Positions 23,251 to 34,315 are shown, counted from the stretch's first letter. The stretch: DNA of 64,000 nt from Microcebus murinus (GCF_040939455.1 NC_134112.1:22966501-23030500), one strand, 5' to 3'. The notes: generated by a model not told the origin, from the letters alone. Numbers and translations are program-made.

Positions 23251-26200
23251 TGTGGCAAGGAAGCACAGTAACCCAAACTGTTGGGCCTCTGGGTTTCTCT
23301 GGCCTGAAGATTTCTAGAGCTCAGGCATGAAGTGTTATTAGGATGGACCATTTCAAAGAAAGTGCCTCATTAAGTCAACTACATAAACAGAGATGCAGAT
23401 ATAAAAAGAGTTAAATAACTGTGAACAGCTTTTCTCTTGATAAATAGGTTTCACTTTAGAGAGGAACCTATTAATTTCACCATTCCTTCAACAAATACCT
23501 ATTAGTGTCTAGCAGGTACAAGTAACCCTAGAAAACTCAGGCTTTAAATGAGCAAAAAATGCACCTGCATACATTGTTGAAAAGTACATAATTATTGCAT
23601 GAAATGAGGCACAACTGTAATTTGCTTCCCAAAGCTTTTGTGCTCAGAGCTGAATTTTTGTTGTCTTAGACGGGCTTTGTCTGAGAAGTGAGGGCGGTGA
23701 ATATGTGCTCAGCAGCGGTGACAGGGAGCTTTTCAAGAGAATGGAGCACTAGTTCCCAACTATGGAGTGCTGGAAGCTTCTATTCATTCCTCTTGACAAA
23801 GCTCCTGGGTAGAGCAAGGGAGAAGGCTTCTTACCTGGGATAATAGTCCTGACTGGGGCAAAAAAAATCTTATTATGGGATGAGGCGTCAGACTCTACTG
23901 GCATATTCGAATCTCAGGTAGGGGGCCTCTATAGACCAGGGTGCAGACAGGGCCTGGAAAGTTCTATTTGCTGATAAGCATGAAGATGTGATTATTATTC
24001 TTTTTATTGAACCCTTATTATATGCCACGTCCATTATATCCCCAAGTGATTACTTGAATTATAAATCAAGAAAGCTTCAGAATAAAGCCTATTAGAAGTC
24101 AACATAAGTAAAAGCTAATGTACAATTAAAGCATAAAACACAAATTCCAAGCAGATGGCAGGGCACTTTGATAAGAGTTTTCTTTCTTTAGTTTAGTGGC
24201 TTGTTACTAAAAGCCTGCTGTTATATTTATAGCACAGACCTGCTTTTAGAATGTTCTTCCAAAGACCATGCAAAGGTCCCCTTTAGACTTGGGGGTGAGC
24301 TGTGGGCAGACTGAGGATGGAAGGGGCAAAGAAAAACAGTGAGGCCGCCTGCCCCGGCCCCAGCCACTTACTCACAAGGGCAGTGGCACGAACAGTACCA
24401 TTGAAAGCCACAATCCACTGTCACAGCTACTCAGAGTCTGCTAAGTTTCAAAGATGTCTATTTAAAACATGGAAGAGAAACGCTCCTGTCTGGCTTGTGT
24501 GTTTCTCTCTAACAACTTGTCTATTCTCTGCCTTTTCTTCTCTCAAGAGCTGTAAGTTAGAAGAGCCCACAATGAATAGATAATGAGTTTTTAAGCAAAC
24601 ATTTTAAAAGTTGCTGGTGTTTTCCAGTGATAAGTACTTAATATATCATGTTGGTAACAGTACTATTTAAGAAATAAGTTTCAACTATCTTTTTGTTTTA
24701 AAACATCTTAAGATTAATTTCCTATTCAGAGATCTAAGATTAAAAAGACTGAAATTAGTTTTGAAAGTATCAATCAACTAAACATGCTTGTGTGTTTTTA
24801 ACATAAGCTCAGACACAAAATACACATGGAAAAAATATTCTATGCAAACATAGAACTCCAATTTCTTAAAGCCCAAAGAATGGCAGAAATACATGAAAAT
24901 GTGATTCTTCATCCTTTTTAATTCCAATTTCTTAAAGCCAAAAGAACTGGAATTTTCAAGAGGAAGGAAAAGAATTTACAAGTCCAAGATGATCCATCCT
25001 CTCATCCATATTAGAGATTTCTGCTCAAAGTCAGAAAAACGCTTTCTTAAGGCAAAATAAAAATAAATAAATTAAATAAATGAGGATAAAAGTAGAAAAC
25101 AGGGTTTAAAAAAAATGAAGATTTTGTATGCTCCAAATCAGACCTGTCACCATTCAGTGATGGGAGAAATATCAAAAGCTTTGGCATAGAAGAGAACCTA
25201 TATAATGTAATTCTTCACCCTAATGCTAAATATATAGGGCTGTATAATTTCATCCCTCAGTTCAATTATAGCATGCAAATGCCTGAGCCACTTGCTTTCT
25301 AAAAACAGATGCAGGGAAACAGACCAAACTAACACGAATGTACATTTAATGGATGCACATTTGTCCTTATGAAGGTTTGGAAAGCAACCAAATAAAGTGG
25401 TTTCTTTTGTCACCTCTGACAAAGGGTTATCTAGTTCCAATAGTCACTTGGCCTACTTGGCCCTAAAGGAAACAAGAGTTTTAAAAGAGAAGACAATTCA
25501 CATTTTCTCTCGCCTGCCTATTCTTCCTGGATCCTTTATCTCCACTCTCTGCAACTTTCAAATTGTCAGCCCATTTGCTGGGGCAAAACCTTCAGCTCTA
25601 CCCTGTGTCTCCTCCCCTCAACGGCATCTCAGGTTAGGCGATTTGGCATCAGAATCCCTTCTCAGCCCTTCTTGGAAAACACATTAGGGCAAAGGAAACA
25701 AGCCATAATTTTCCGATGGCAGGCCCTTTCTACAAGTGCTACCCTGAAATAAAGATAGCAGTCTTTCCAGTTTATAAATACCCACTTAAACTCCCACCAG
25801 GTTTCCAGATCTTTTTGTTTGGTCTGGTGAGCAGGACAAAGGCTGTGACCATGGGTGCCCCCAGCACCCGGAGCACAAACAAAAACTACGGGATGGCATC
25901 TCCTGTCATCATTTGCTTTCACAGCTGTCTCCGCGTAAAGGAAAGGAGTTAGCATTAACTGAAAACAAAAGGCAAAACACAAACCGTGAAACAGGCAACT
26001 GTTTTCACTTGCTCGGAGACAGCAATATTCCTGACGGCTGCTCCGAGTGGAAAAGTACAGCTCTAGTTTCTCCAGAACATCTCTCAATGCCACAGATCGG
26101 GCATGCTCGGTTTTTCTTTCCCTGGACACGGGACCATGAAAAGGAAATGGGCCCAATTCCCCAGAACTAAGTCGGCATACAGATAGGTGTTTCTAGGTGT

Positions 26201-26398
26201 GAGCACCAAGAGAACTTCTTGCTACTGTCTCCAGTCTGATATGACACAAATCAATCGTGTTAATCTTGTAGTTAAGTGGAGAAGGCAAAGGAATTTGCTG
26301 TCTCCTGACTTCACAGCCAGGGACCAGATGGAAACCATACACTGTACCTCTCCACCTGCCCTTTTGTAACAGAAGGAAGCATGCAGAGGCTCGCTTAC

Positions 26399-26476
26399 CT
26401 TGAAGTTGTGTGTCTTCTCATAGTTGAAGTGGTTGTCATTGTGTGTGAGGGCTGCCCTTCGAACCAGGGAGGAGAT
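26399..26476 (-). CDS. CHN2: CHN2 shared exon as spliced in the long (beta-2) form
   Basis: A 78-base sub-exon inside the beta-1 exon. The acceptor cctgttcacag ends at 26477, after which ATC TCC TCC begins [17 protein letters not shown] and then NYEKTHNFK (26 codons, phase 0 at both ends). In beta-2 this exon joins the SH2-linker exon upstream; in beta-1 the same AG is simply coding sequence (the Ser-Gln of ACSQ). His in THNFK is the first zinc ligand of the C1 domain, whose other ligands lie in the next two exons. The upstream SH2 exons were not found in the window. Confidence 0.93.
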
Positions 26477-26644
26477 CTGTGAACAGGCAAAGAGTTTGAG
26501 AGGGGCCCAGAGAAAGCCGCCTTTGACTCCCACCTTCACCCCCAGGGCCACGGCCAGCAGCTCTTGGCGTTTCCTGCCCTGCTTAGACTTCCGAACTACA
26601 GCACACTTTTTCTCATTTTCCAGCCACAGTTCCTGGGAGAACAT
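26399..26644 (-). CDS. CHN2: CHN2 beta-1 first coding exon, continuous with shared exon
   Basis: An 82-codon open segment starts with ATG at 26644 (context cacaATGt, with A at -3) and runs to the donor AACTTCAAG|gtaagc at 26399. The first 56 codons, beginning [14 protein letters not shown] and containing a basic stretch ([11 protein letters not shown]), form the unique N-terminus that I recognise from the short SH2-lacking beta-1 form. The last 26 codons are shared with beta-2. Adding the other exons seen and the missing GAP part gives about 332 residues, the known beta-1 length. Beta-1 thus arises from an alternative promoter and lacks SH2. Family knowledge says beta-1 is testis-enriched; this sequence does not show that directly. 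The frame stays open past the donor until 26222, but that part is intron. Confidence 0.93.
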
Positions 26645-27060
26645 TGTGCCCGGATCCCAGATCTTTCTGGTTTCCCCTGCAGAGCCCGGGGAGCTCCGTG
26701 CCGTCAGGCTTTTCGAACCGCAGCTAATGTCAGGCAGCAGATTTGAGGCAGCTGCGTCCTGTCTGCAAAGGCCTCCGGCATGTGACCTGGAAGGCCCGGC
26801 TTGAGTGACGGAGGGGTGGAGGGGGCTCCGCTTCTGAATAAGGACGGGCCTGTTTTGTGCTATTTCCTAAGGCCAACGTGTGCCTGGAACAATAGCACAC
26901 ATTCATGTGCACAGCAACCCCCAGGAGCGGTCTCCAGTCAGCCACTGAGGACTCAGGGAGGCAGGGGCAGGCGGCTTTATTTCTCCTGCTGCAGCACATT
27001 GTAAAGCAGAGCCCTCTCCTCCTCGCCAGCATGGCTCACACTCACACGCGCACACACACC
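26645..27060 (-). promoter_or_regulatory. Probable beta-1 CHN2 promoter and 5' UTR
   Basis: Sequence immediately upstream of the beta-1 ATG. It is GC-richer than its surroundings, with scattered CpG, and on the minus strand has 'gagaaataaagccgcc' near 26967-26982 as a weak TATA-like candidate. No clear TATA, CCAAT or initiator could be fixed. The placement rests on the exon, not on a promoter motif. A short CA/CG-alternating run lies at 27040-27060. Confidence 0.4.
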
Positions 27061-27989
27061 CCCCAAGTAGCTCTGATGTTCAAAGACTGAGGCTGCATCC
27101 AATTATGCTGCGGCTCTGAACCTCATCCTGGGCTGAACTCCAGCAGATTAAACCTTTAAACCCTGATGATCGTTTAATCTTATAGGGGTAAAGCCTATGT
27201 CTCTTGTTTTAAATCTGCCTCAGCACTTGAAAGCTTAATTTTTATTCTTATGCATGCATTAAATTGAAACAGCCTGAGCACCAAACGGGGTATCAAAGAG
27301 CAAAGGGTTTCAGCTCTGAGTTCTACATTCAAAGTTGCAAAATCAAAGTTGCAAAATTAGAAGCAGGATGTCTTGTTTCAGGAGACCCCTCCAGTCTCTC
27401 TTCTCCCCTTCCTGCACAAACCCACACAGACAGCATTCCTTACCTAAAACCAAAACATTCCCATTGCTTTTCTTTTAAATAAAACATCTTCAGCGTTCAT
27501 TCTGTTAGTGGCCAAGCCTATAAAAATGCCCTCCTTGCTCTTAAAAACATCATCTGTTTAATGGTCTCATGGTCCCAGGTCTTCCCATTTAATAGAAGTA
27601 AGGAAATCATGATGTCTTGAGAGTATTCCTGATCCACCGGTGAAATTTAATGCAGCTAATGCCAGACAATAAAATCACTGCTTTAGGAACTTGAAAGCAA
27701 GAACTAGATGGCTGGATCTTTATGTAAATGATGGTCTGTGAGTTTCATCCTGTCCTCTACTGAGACAGGGCCCCACACTCCAGCCCCTCTAAGCAGCCTT
27801 GTGGAGAGTAACCAAAGATCAGTCCTTCCCTTGAGCCATTCTTTATTTCCGGCATCACCATCACTTAACTTGGTTCAAAATTCCATCCTCCCATTCCATC
27901 CTCTTGCTACCTTCGAAAATAACCGCCAATTTTTATATTGTGCTATTGAGTACAATAACTTCCATTGTGCCAGATGATGTTCAGAAGGT

Positions 27990-28168
27990 GTTAAACGCAC
28001 TTATTTAATCTTCAGCACGTGGGCATGAGGAACAAGATTTCTATTTCCATTTTTTTTCAGGTGAAGAGACTGAGGCACCCAGAGATAAAGTGATTTGCCC
28101 AAGGCCATGCAACTGGTTCAAGTGGCAGAGCCAGGATCAGAACACAGGGCATCTGTGCCCATGCCCTG
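27990..28168 (-). repeat. MIR SINE
   Basis: 'gaagagactgaggcacccag', 'gtgatttgcccaaggccatg', 'ggcagagccaggatcagaac' in reverse MIR order. Confidence 0.8.
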
Positions 28169-28239
28169 AGCTGTACGCCCTGCTGCCTCAGTACACCAGT
28201 GTGCTGCCACATCCTGCCATCTGGTCCTGCCAGGTGCTT

Positions 28240-28770
28240 TATCTGAAATATCGGTTGCGTCTGCCTTCTCCTTACCATTCCTGCCCCGCAGTAACTCAGA
28301 CCTTTGTTATCTTTCCAGGCCACCTTATACCCAGCTGCGCAGCAGTCTTCCTAATCTGGTCACCACTCCCCATCTGCTCAGGAAATGCCAGTGCTTCTCC
28401 AGGGCTTAGCTGTGTCCTGGCACCATGGGTACTTCACAAGCTGGTCCCAATGTGTAACCAGTTCATTTTATTTCCCTACACTCCCCTCCATAAATCCTCT
28501 GACATGCTCCATTTCTCACCTAGGTAGCCTGCTCTATTTTTTAGAATAGTCCGGCATCATTTCAACATGTCTACATTTTCACCAACATTCACATTCTAAC
28601 TCAAAATGCCACCCTTTCCTAAAAGACTTCTCCAATCTCCCCGTGGGAGGCAAGCCCTCTCCTCTGAAATCCCATAGCGTTTTATCTACATTTTCCTATT
28701 GCATTTCTCACTTTCTATCTTGCATGAGAGTGATTTAGAACAAAACTTATCCCCTGTCACACTGAAAACT
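28240..28770 (+). mobile_element. L2 LINE fragment
   Basis: Pyrimidine-rich sense-L2 text: 'ccttaccattcctgccccg', 'ctcatctgctcaggaaatgcc'-like middle, 'acttctccaatctccc', 'gttttatctacattttccta', 'gcatttctcactttctatct'. Diverged. Confidence 0.55.
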
Positions 28771-29699
28771 CATTGTGATGTGCTCTATGCCTAAGTTACC
28801 TTTGTTTCCCCCTACAAGAGTGTACAAAGGACACCTCACCACAGTGGGAACTAACTATAAGTTGCTAGGAAGCACCTGTGCATGTAGGGAGCCAGGGTTG
28901 TGCAGGAAGGTGTACAAAGGTGCCTACATGACGTGGGGTTTCCTGCCCCATCCTGTGATCACCCATCCCCTGCCTTGGCTTCCAAGGACCAGGTTCATTC
29001 CAGGTGTCTGCTGTCTTGATGGGCTCCACCAGACTCCTTAGGTTCCTCTTCCCATCCTCCAACCCTGATAATGGCTACCACTAATGGGGTTAAAGTGAAG
29101 GCTTGGCATATCTTTGAAAGGCTTCCAATCCTTTCAGGCATTATCCTAAAGGTAAAAGGGTGAAGAGCAGGAAAAAAGAGTCCTTTCCCAAACTTTCACT
29201 GCTAGTCAATCAAGAGAGACCTTCTGATGGCAAGCCATTTTGAGTAAGAACAAATTCTTTGACCTGGTCTAGATGAATCATATGAATATACAGTTTTATT
29301 TATTTATTTATTTTAAATATACAATTTTAGAATCTGATCAAAATAACTCTGTAAATGGAATGTGTGCAAAAGGGGTCTCCTTCTCCTTTTGGTCTATGGC
29401 TGGTTGAATCCAAGGAGATTTAATATTTTCTTTTGTGTCTGTGCCTTTGCTTATAACAAGTAATTTTTATTTCTATTTGTGACAGTGATTTCTTTTTCAG
29501 ATATTTATTCAATAGAATCGACCCAAACACAAGACACATTCAGACACGAGAAGGAACCACACACTGTTCCCTTAAAGATGCTTCTTTGCAGGGGACAGTA
29601 AGTGTTAGCCTTTGAGCGAGCAGTATTGTGCGCAGAGTAGATGACCTCAGATCACCCTCCTATTAAAGGAAAAATGATTACAAAAATCTCTTGGTAGAA

Positions 29700-29850
29700 A
29701 CTTCCCTCTTAAATAACCCCATCACATAGAGCTCTTCTTTATCTAAGCTCCCCAAGGACAGCTCCTTGGTTTCTTTTGTATCTTCCACAATCTCTAATAC
29801 AGTGCTCTCTATACACAGCGGACACTTAAGACTTTTGCTGACCATCTTCT
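29700..29850 (+). mobile_element. L2/MIR3-type 3' end
   Basis: 'aagctccccaaggacagctc', 'cttggtttcttttgtatctt', 'tacagtgctctctatacaca' follow L2 3' end order. Confidence 0.5.
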
Positions 29851-29929
29851 TCCAACAAAAATTTCTATCTGACCTATTTTTATCTATGCATTCATTAGAT
29901 GAAGCATATTTCCCTACATACTCTGTTTA

Positions 29930-30135
29930 CACCAGGGATTCTCACTGGAACTACTGACATTTAGAGCTGGATAATCCTTTGTCGTGGGGGTTGCCCTATG
30001 TGGTGTAGGACATTCTTTGTCTCTATTCACCAGATGCCAGTAGAACTCCCAATTATGATAATTAAAACTGTTTCCAGACATTGCCAACTATGCCTCGGAA
30101 GGCAAAATTGCCCCCCGTTGAGAATATCTGAGTTA
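29930..30135 (-). mobile_element. MER5A (hAT-Charlie) DNA transposon
   Basis: 'caccagggattctcactgg', 'accagatgccagtagaactc', 'tttccagacattgccaacta', 'cccccgttgagaatatctg'. Third copy, same orientation as the others. Confidence 0.85.
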
Positions 30136-30144
30136 AATAGATAA

Positions 30145-30322
30145 CACAAATATTTATAGCATGCTTACTGCATACCAAGTATTATACTAAGCACTTTGCA
30201 TGTTTTGGCTCACATAAGATTTAAAACCTTTTGAGGTAGGTACTGTTACAATGACCCCTGTTTTAGAGATGAGGAAATGGGAACTGAGGGTTTCGGTGGT
30301 GGAATACAGGCACAGCTAATGA
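30145..30322 (-). repeat. MIR SINE
   Basis: 'gcttactgcataccaagtat', 'gcactttgcatgttttggct', 'ttgaggtaggtactgttaca', 'ttagagatgaggaaatggg'. It lies directly beside MER5A. Confidence 0.8.
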
Positions 30323-30364
30323 GGTCAATACTCTCCCCACCCCCCAAGAACAAGTTTCTTTATT

Positions 30365-30905
30365 TTTCTTAATTGTAGTAAAATATACATAATATAAAAG
30401 TTAAAATTATAACGATCTTAAAGTGTATAATATTTTAGCACTTAGTGTATTCACAATGTTCTGTGACCATCACCATGACCTATCTACTTCATCATCCCAA
30501 AATAAATCCCTGTACCCGCCAGCACTCACTCCCTATTCTCTTCTCCCCCGGTCCCTGGAAATCACCAATCTGCTTTCTGTCTCTATGAATTTACCTTTAC
30601 TGAATATTCCATATAAAGGGCATCATACAATATATGGCTTTTTGTGTCTGGCTTATTTCACTTAGCAAATGTCTACAGGTTTGCGTATGTTGCAGCAGGT
30701 ATCAGTACTTCATTCCTCTTCACTGCTGAACAATAATGCATTGTATGGATATACCACATGTCTTTTACCCACTTAGCAGGTAATGGACATTTAGATTGTT
30801 TTCACCTTTTGCCTATCATGCATAGTGCTACTGAAAACATTCTTGTACAAGTTTTGTTTGAACGCTTGTTTTCAATTCTTTTGAATATACACTAAATCTA
30901 CGCTT
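30365..30905 (-). mobile_element. L1M LINE fragment, antisense
   Basis: 'gtagtaaaatatacataata', 'ccagcactcactccctattc', 'tctgtctctatgaatttacc', 'gtgtctggcttatttcactt', 'gtatcagtacttcattcctc', 'tggacatttagattgttttc' are antisense L1 ORF2 text; overlaps in content with 6905-7215. Confidence 0.8.
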
Positions 30906-31924
30906 TTAACCACCCTCTAAACTTCCTCTCATTCCAATAATATTCACAGTAAAACATATCCAGGGATTGAATGCCAAAACTGCTCTCTTCCCCATTATTA
31001 GCCTGTTAACAACTAGCTGGGCTGTGTGTTTTCTGGACTGGTTTTTAAAGAGGAGACTTTGGTTCTCCCTGGGCCTTCTGTGCCTAAGGCACTACTTAGG
31101 ATACTTTTAGAAGGAGGTGGGACTATAAATAAATGGTGAAATAAGCTCACCACTTCCCTTTTTCTTTTTTTATAAATAAGGGTTGGGATTCTATTTTCCG
31201 AGGCCTCTTCTTTCTCTCTATGATTTGGATCCTGGACACAAGAAGGAATCGGGTATAAGGAGAAGGCAATGAAAGATTGTCAGATGAAGGCGAGAGGCAA
31301 GGATGGGTCAAGGGGCAGGAAGACCAGAGAAAACACCCCCCTTAGGGAGTGAATGTACATGTATAGGGCCCAGGAAAAAGGGGTGGTAGGAGAAGCCTGC
31401 ACTGACTTTAAAAACTTCGCATCATAAGCCCAGAGGAAACCTCAAAAGTTCATCCAATCAAGGCCTCCTTCTCCGTCTGGCTTCAGGCAGGACTACCTCT
31501 CAGCCTCCAGGGACCACAGCGGTCTGCCTCATTAGTACCAATTTCTAGAGACGGTGATTTGGCATCAGCCTACAATCCTTCCATAGACATCAGATAAATT
31601 CCATCCCTGTGTTTTGAGAGGGCTCATGGAAAATGTCATTGTCAGTCCCTGGATAGTCTCTCCCACTATTCCAAACCCAGTGTTTGTACTGCTGAGCCCT
31701 TTAAATGTCTGTTTCTTGAGTCTGAATCTCACTCAGCTATTTATTGCTCGACTACATCCCTGCTACGGACACTTCCCTGCGGCTGCAGCTTCATGGCAGT
31801 GCATGAAATGAAAATCGATATGACTGATGATGAGGAGAGTGTGGTGAGAAGGGTATTCTAGTGTCCTGCTGGTGTGTGAATTGGCTTGTGTAGGGGAAAA
31901 AAGTCAGTGATGTGTCAAGTTTAT

Positions 31925-32097
31925 GGGTGTTGATCCAATGATTCTGTTTGTAGGATTCTTTTAAGAAGGTCTTCAGAGAAAGATTTAGATAGATATATTG
32001 AGAGACATAGAGGGATATCCAACAAAATGATATTATCAAGAAGTGAGAAAAAAGCCTAAACAGTCAAGATAAGGGAAAAGTTAAATAAATTACAGTA
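31925..32097 (+). mobile_element. Old L1M 3' UTR fragment (left of younger L1)
   Basis: 'gggatatccaacaaaatg', 'aagggaaaagttaaataaat', 'tacagtatat' is the end of an old L1M. It resumes right of the younger L1 at 33058. Confidence 0.55.
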
Positions 32098-33057
32098 TAT
32101 ATTTGCAAACTATATATCTGATAAAGGGCTAATAACCAGAATCTACAAGGAACTCAAGCAAATCAGCAGGAAAAAAACAAACAACCCCAGTAAAAAGTAG
32201 TCCAAAGACATGAACAGAAGCTTTTCAAAAGAAGATAGACAAATGACCAATAAATGCTCAATGTCACTAATCAGGGAAACACAAATTAAAACCACAATGA
32301 GGTATGACCTTTCCCCAGCTAGAATGGCTTTGATGAAAAAGTACAAAAACAATAGCTACTGGCATGGATGCAGAGAGAAAGGAACACTTACACACTGTTA
32401 GTGGGACTTTAAATTAGTACAATCTCTATGGAAAACAGTATGGAGATTCCTCAAAGAACTAAAAGAACCTGCCATTTGATCTAACAATCCACTACTGGGT
32501 ATTTACCCAAAGGAAAAGAAGCCATTTTATCAAAAAGATATCTGCACTTGAATGTTTATTGCAGCATAATTCACAATTGAAAAGGTGTGGAATCAACCCA
32601 AGTGCACATCAATTCATGAGTAGATTAATAAAATGTGGTAAATGTATGCTACGTAATACTACTGAGCCATGAAGAAAGATGTTAAGATTAAGGCCTTTTG
32701 CGACAATCTGGATGGAACTGAAGACCATTATCCTGAGTGAAGTATCTAAAGAATGGAAAAATACCACATGTACTCGCTATTAAATTGGAACTAACTGATG
32801 AGCACAGGGAAGAGAGGGAAGTAAAACTCTGTGGAAATCAAGCAGGCGGCAGGGGAGGAGGGGAGGGGATGGGCAAAAACCTACCTAATGGGTACAAAGA
32901 ACTATCTGGGTGATGGGGACAGTTAAAACCCTGACTCAAGCATAACAAAATCGATTCATGTAACCAAAAACATTTGTACCCCCATAATATTTTGAAATTA
33001 AAAAAAAATTTAAAAATAATAAAAAGAAAAACAAAGTAAAAAAAAAAAAGAAGAAGA
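32098..33057 (+). mobile_element. Younger L1 3' end, strepsirrhine-type, 5' truncated
   Basis: About 960 bases: ORF2 C-terminal text ('gataaagggctaataaccag', 'catgaacagaagcttttcaa', 'cactactgggtatttaccca', 'tactgagccatgaagaaag'), a 3' UTR with a G-rich purine run (32852-32873), then 'catttgtacccccataatat' and an A-rich tail. The terminal motif matches the copy at 11350-11760. Stops and frameshifts are present; not active. Confidence 0.8.
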
Positions 33058-33240
33058 AAACTCACCAAAATATCTCCAACACACCAAACTGCTGAAGATA
33101 AGCAGCAGTTATATCTGGGTAGAGAAATTTTAATTTACATTTATTTTCCTCTGTATTCTTTCCTCTATTTTTTGAGTTCCTCACAATGGTTATGTTCTCA
33201 TCCCATTATTCCAAAATGATTTTTAAAGTACATTATAAAA
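33058..33240 (+). mobile_element. Old L1M 3' UTR fragment (right of younger L1)
   Basis: 'tatatctgggtagagaaat', 'tttaatttacatttattttc', 'cctctattttttgagttcc', 'tcacaatggttatgttctc' is the standard end of old L1M elements and continues the piece at 31925. Confidence 0.55.
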
Positions 33241-33264
33241 CCTTTATTAGATTAACTGTGCATA

Positions 33265-33425
33265 GATAAATTCTCAACCTTTGAGCGCATTGAATCCCAC
33301 CTCCTCTTTTTTTAGATGAAGAGACCGAGGGCCAGAGTGGTTCGATGACTGCCCCTCAACGCGGAGCTGCTCTGCTGCTAGATCCAGAAGCAGATGCAGA
33401 CCCCAGGTTCTCCGGTGTCTGACCC
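33265..33425 (-). repeat. Possible MIR SINE
   Basis: 'ttagatgaagagaccgagg' followed by text ending in a 'tgtctgacccctacagccag' pattern. Weak but in MIR order. Confidence 0.45.
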
Positions 33426-33449
33426 CTACAGCCAGTGCTCCCCACCCCT

Positions 33450-33612
33450 GGCAGGCATCAGAACCCCAGGAGAGCTTGTTGGAACACCAACTGCCAGGCC
33501 AACTCCAGAGTTTCTGGTTCAGTCAATATGAGATCAGGCCCAAGAATCTGCATTTCTAACAGCTTCCCAGGTGGTACTGACATTGTTGGTCCTGGGACCA
33601 TGCTTTGAGGAC
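33450..33612. mobile_element. MER20 (hAT-Charlie) DNA transposon
   Basis: 'catcagaaccccaggagagc', 'ctccagagtttctggttcag', 'aagaatctgcatttctaaca', 'gggaccatgctttgagga' match MER20 closely. Confidence 0.75.
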
Positions 33613-33639
33613 CCTGTTTTATGCTCCCCATTGCCCTGC

Positions 33640-33830
33640 CTGATAATTAGAATCATCTGGGGAACAATCCCCTCCACCCCCCACCCCCACACAAACCACG
33701 AACCATGCTCAAGGTCTACCTCTGACTAATTAAATCCAAATTTCTGGGGATGGGGCCCAGACTCTAAAAATCCCTCCAGGGGATTTTAATGTGCTCCCAG
33801 AACTGAGAGTCACCACACTAATCTCAAGTG
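33640..33830. mobile_element. hAT-Charlie (MER1-group) element
   Basis: 'aattagaatcatctgggga', 'aaatttctggggatggggc', 'ggattttaatgtgctccc', 'actgagagtcaccac' have the palindrome-like layout of MER1-group MITEs. It lies beside MER20. Confidence 0.6.
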
Positions 33831-33934
33831 CTTCAGTTCAGGGGGATTGTTAAAAACAAAGAAAGTATAAATGTGGTTGATGCTATTGAACAAATTCCCC
33901 CCTTCCCAAAGGAATCAATATCTTTTCAAATACA

Positions 33935-34315
33935 AAATGTGATCGTGTTTCTGCTCATGCTCACCCCACCACCCCTCCCATCATGCTACTTAAAACTTCT
34001 ATGAACTCTTAAGGTAAAGGCAAATATCCGTACCATGGCTTCCGGGGGCCGGTGGGGGCTGGCGCCTGCCACCTTTCCAGTCTCACCTCCTCCCACTTTC
34101 CTGCTGTCCCCTTGAGAATGCATAACCATACACCTATTAGTATGAGTTTAAAATTATGACCTAGCACCCCTCCTGCTAGCCTGCTGGCTTTATGAGATCA
34201 GATAATGTGTGTGCCTTTCATCACAATTAAAGCCCCAGTGCCATATGTGGAGCCCCGTTCAAAGTAGGTGCTTACTAAATTTGCCAAATGAATGAATGAA
34301 TGGCCATAGCTGCCA
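33935..34315 (+). mobile_element. L2 LINE 3' end
   Basis: 'gtgatcgtgtttctgctcat', 'taaggtaaaggcaaatatcc', then 'caaagtaggtgcttactaaa' and 'tgaatgaatgaatgg', the L2 terminus. Confidence 0.75.

Larger units (their letters stand above)
9162..26398 (-). other. CHN2: CHN2 intron downstream of the beta-1/shared exon
   Basis: A 17.2 kb phase-0 intron, gtaagc donor at 26398 and cacag acceptor at 9162. Named repeats inside are listed separately. Stretches where I see neither a gene nor a nameable repeat: about 9170-10980, 15250-16510, 17840-19130, 19720-20860, 21610-22280 and 23260-26390. The 206-codon minus frame at 20507-21127 and 164-codon frame at 25662-26156 look like chance open frames. Confidence 0.85.

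Noticed and set aside
25662..26156. 164-codon minus-strand frame just downstream of the beta-1 exon
   Set aside because: Lies inside the CHN2 intron after a strong gtaagc donor, with Cys-rich, irregular composition and no family resemblance.
28090..28527. 145-codon plus-strand frame
   Set aside because: Runs from a MIR into an L2 fragment, so it is repeat-derived.
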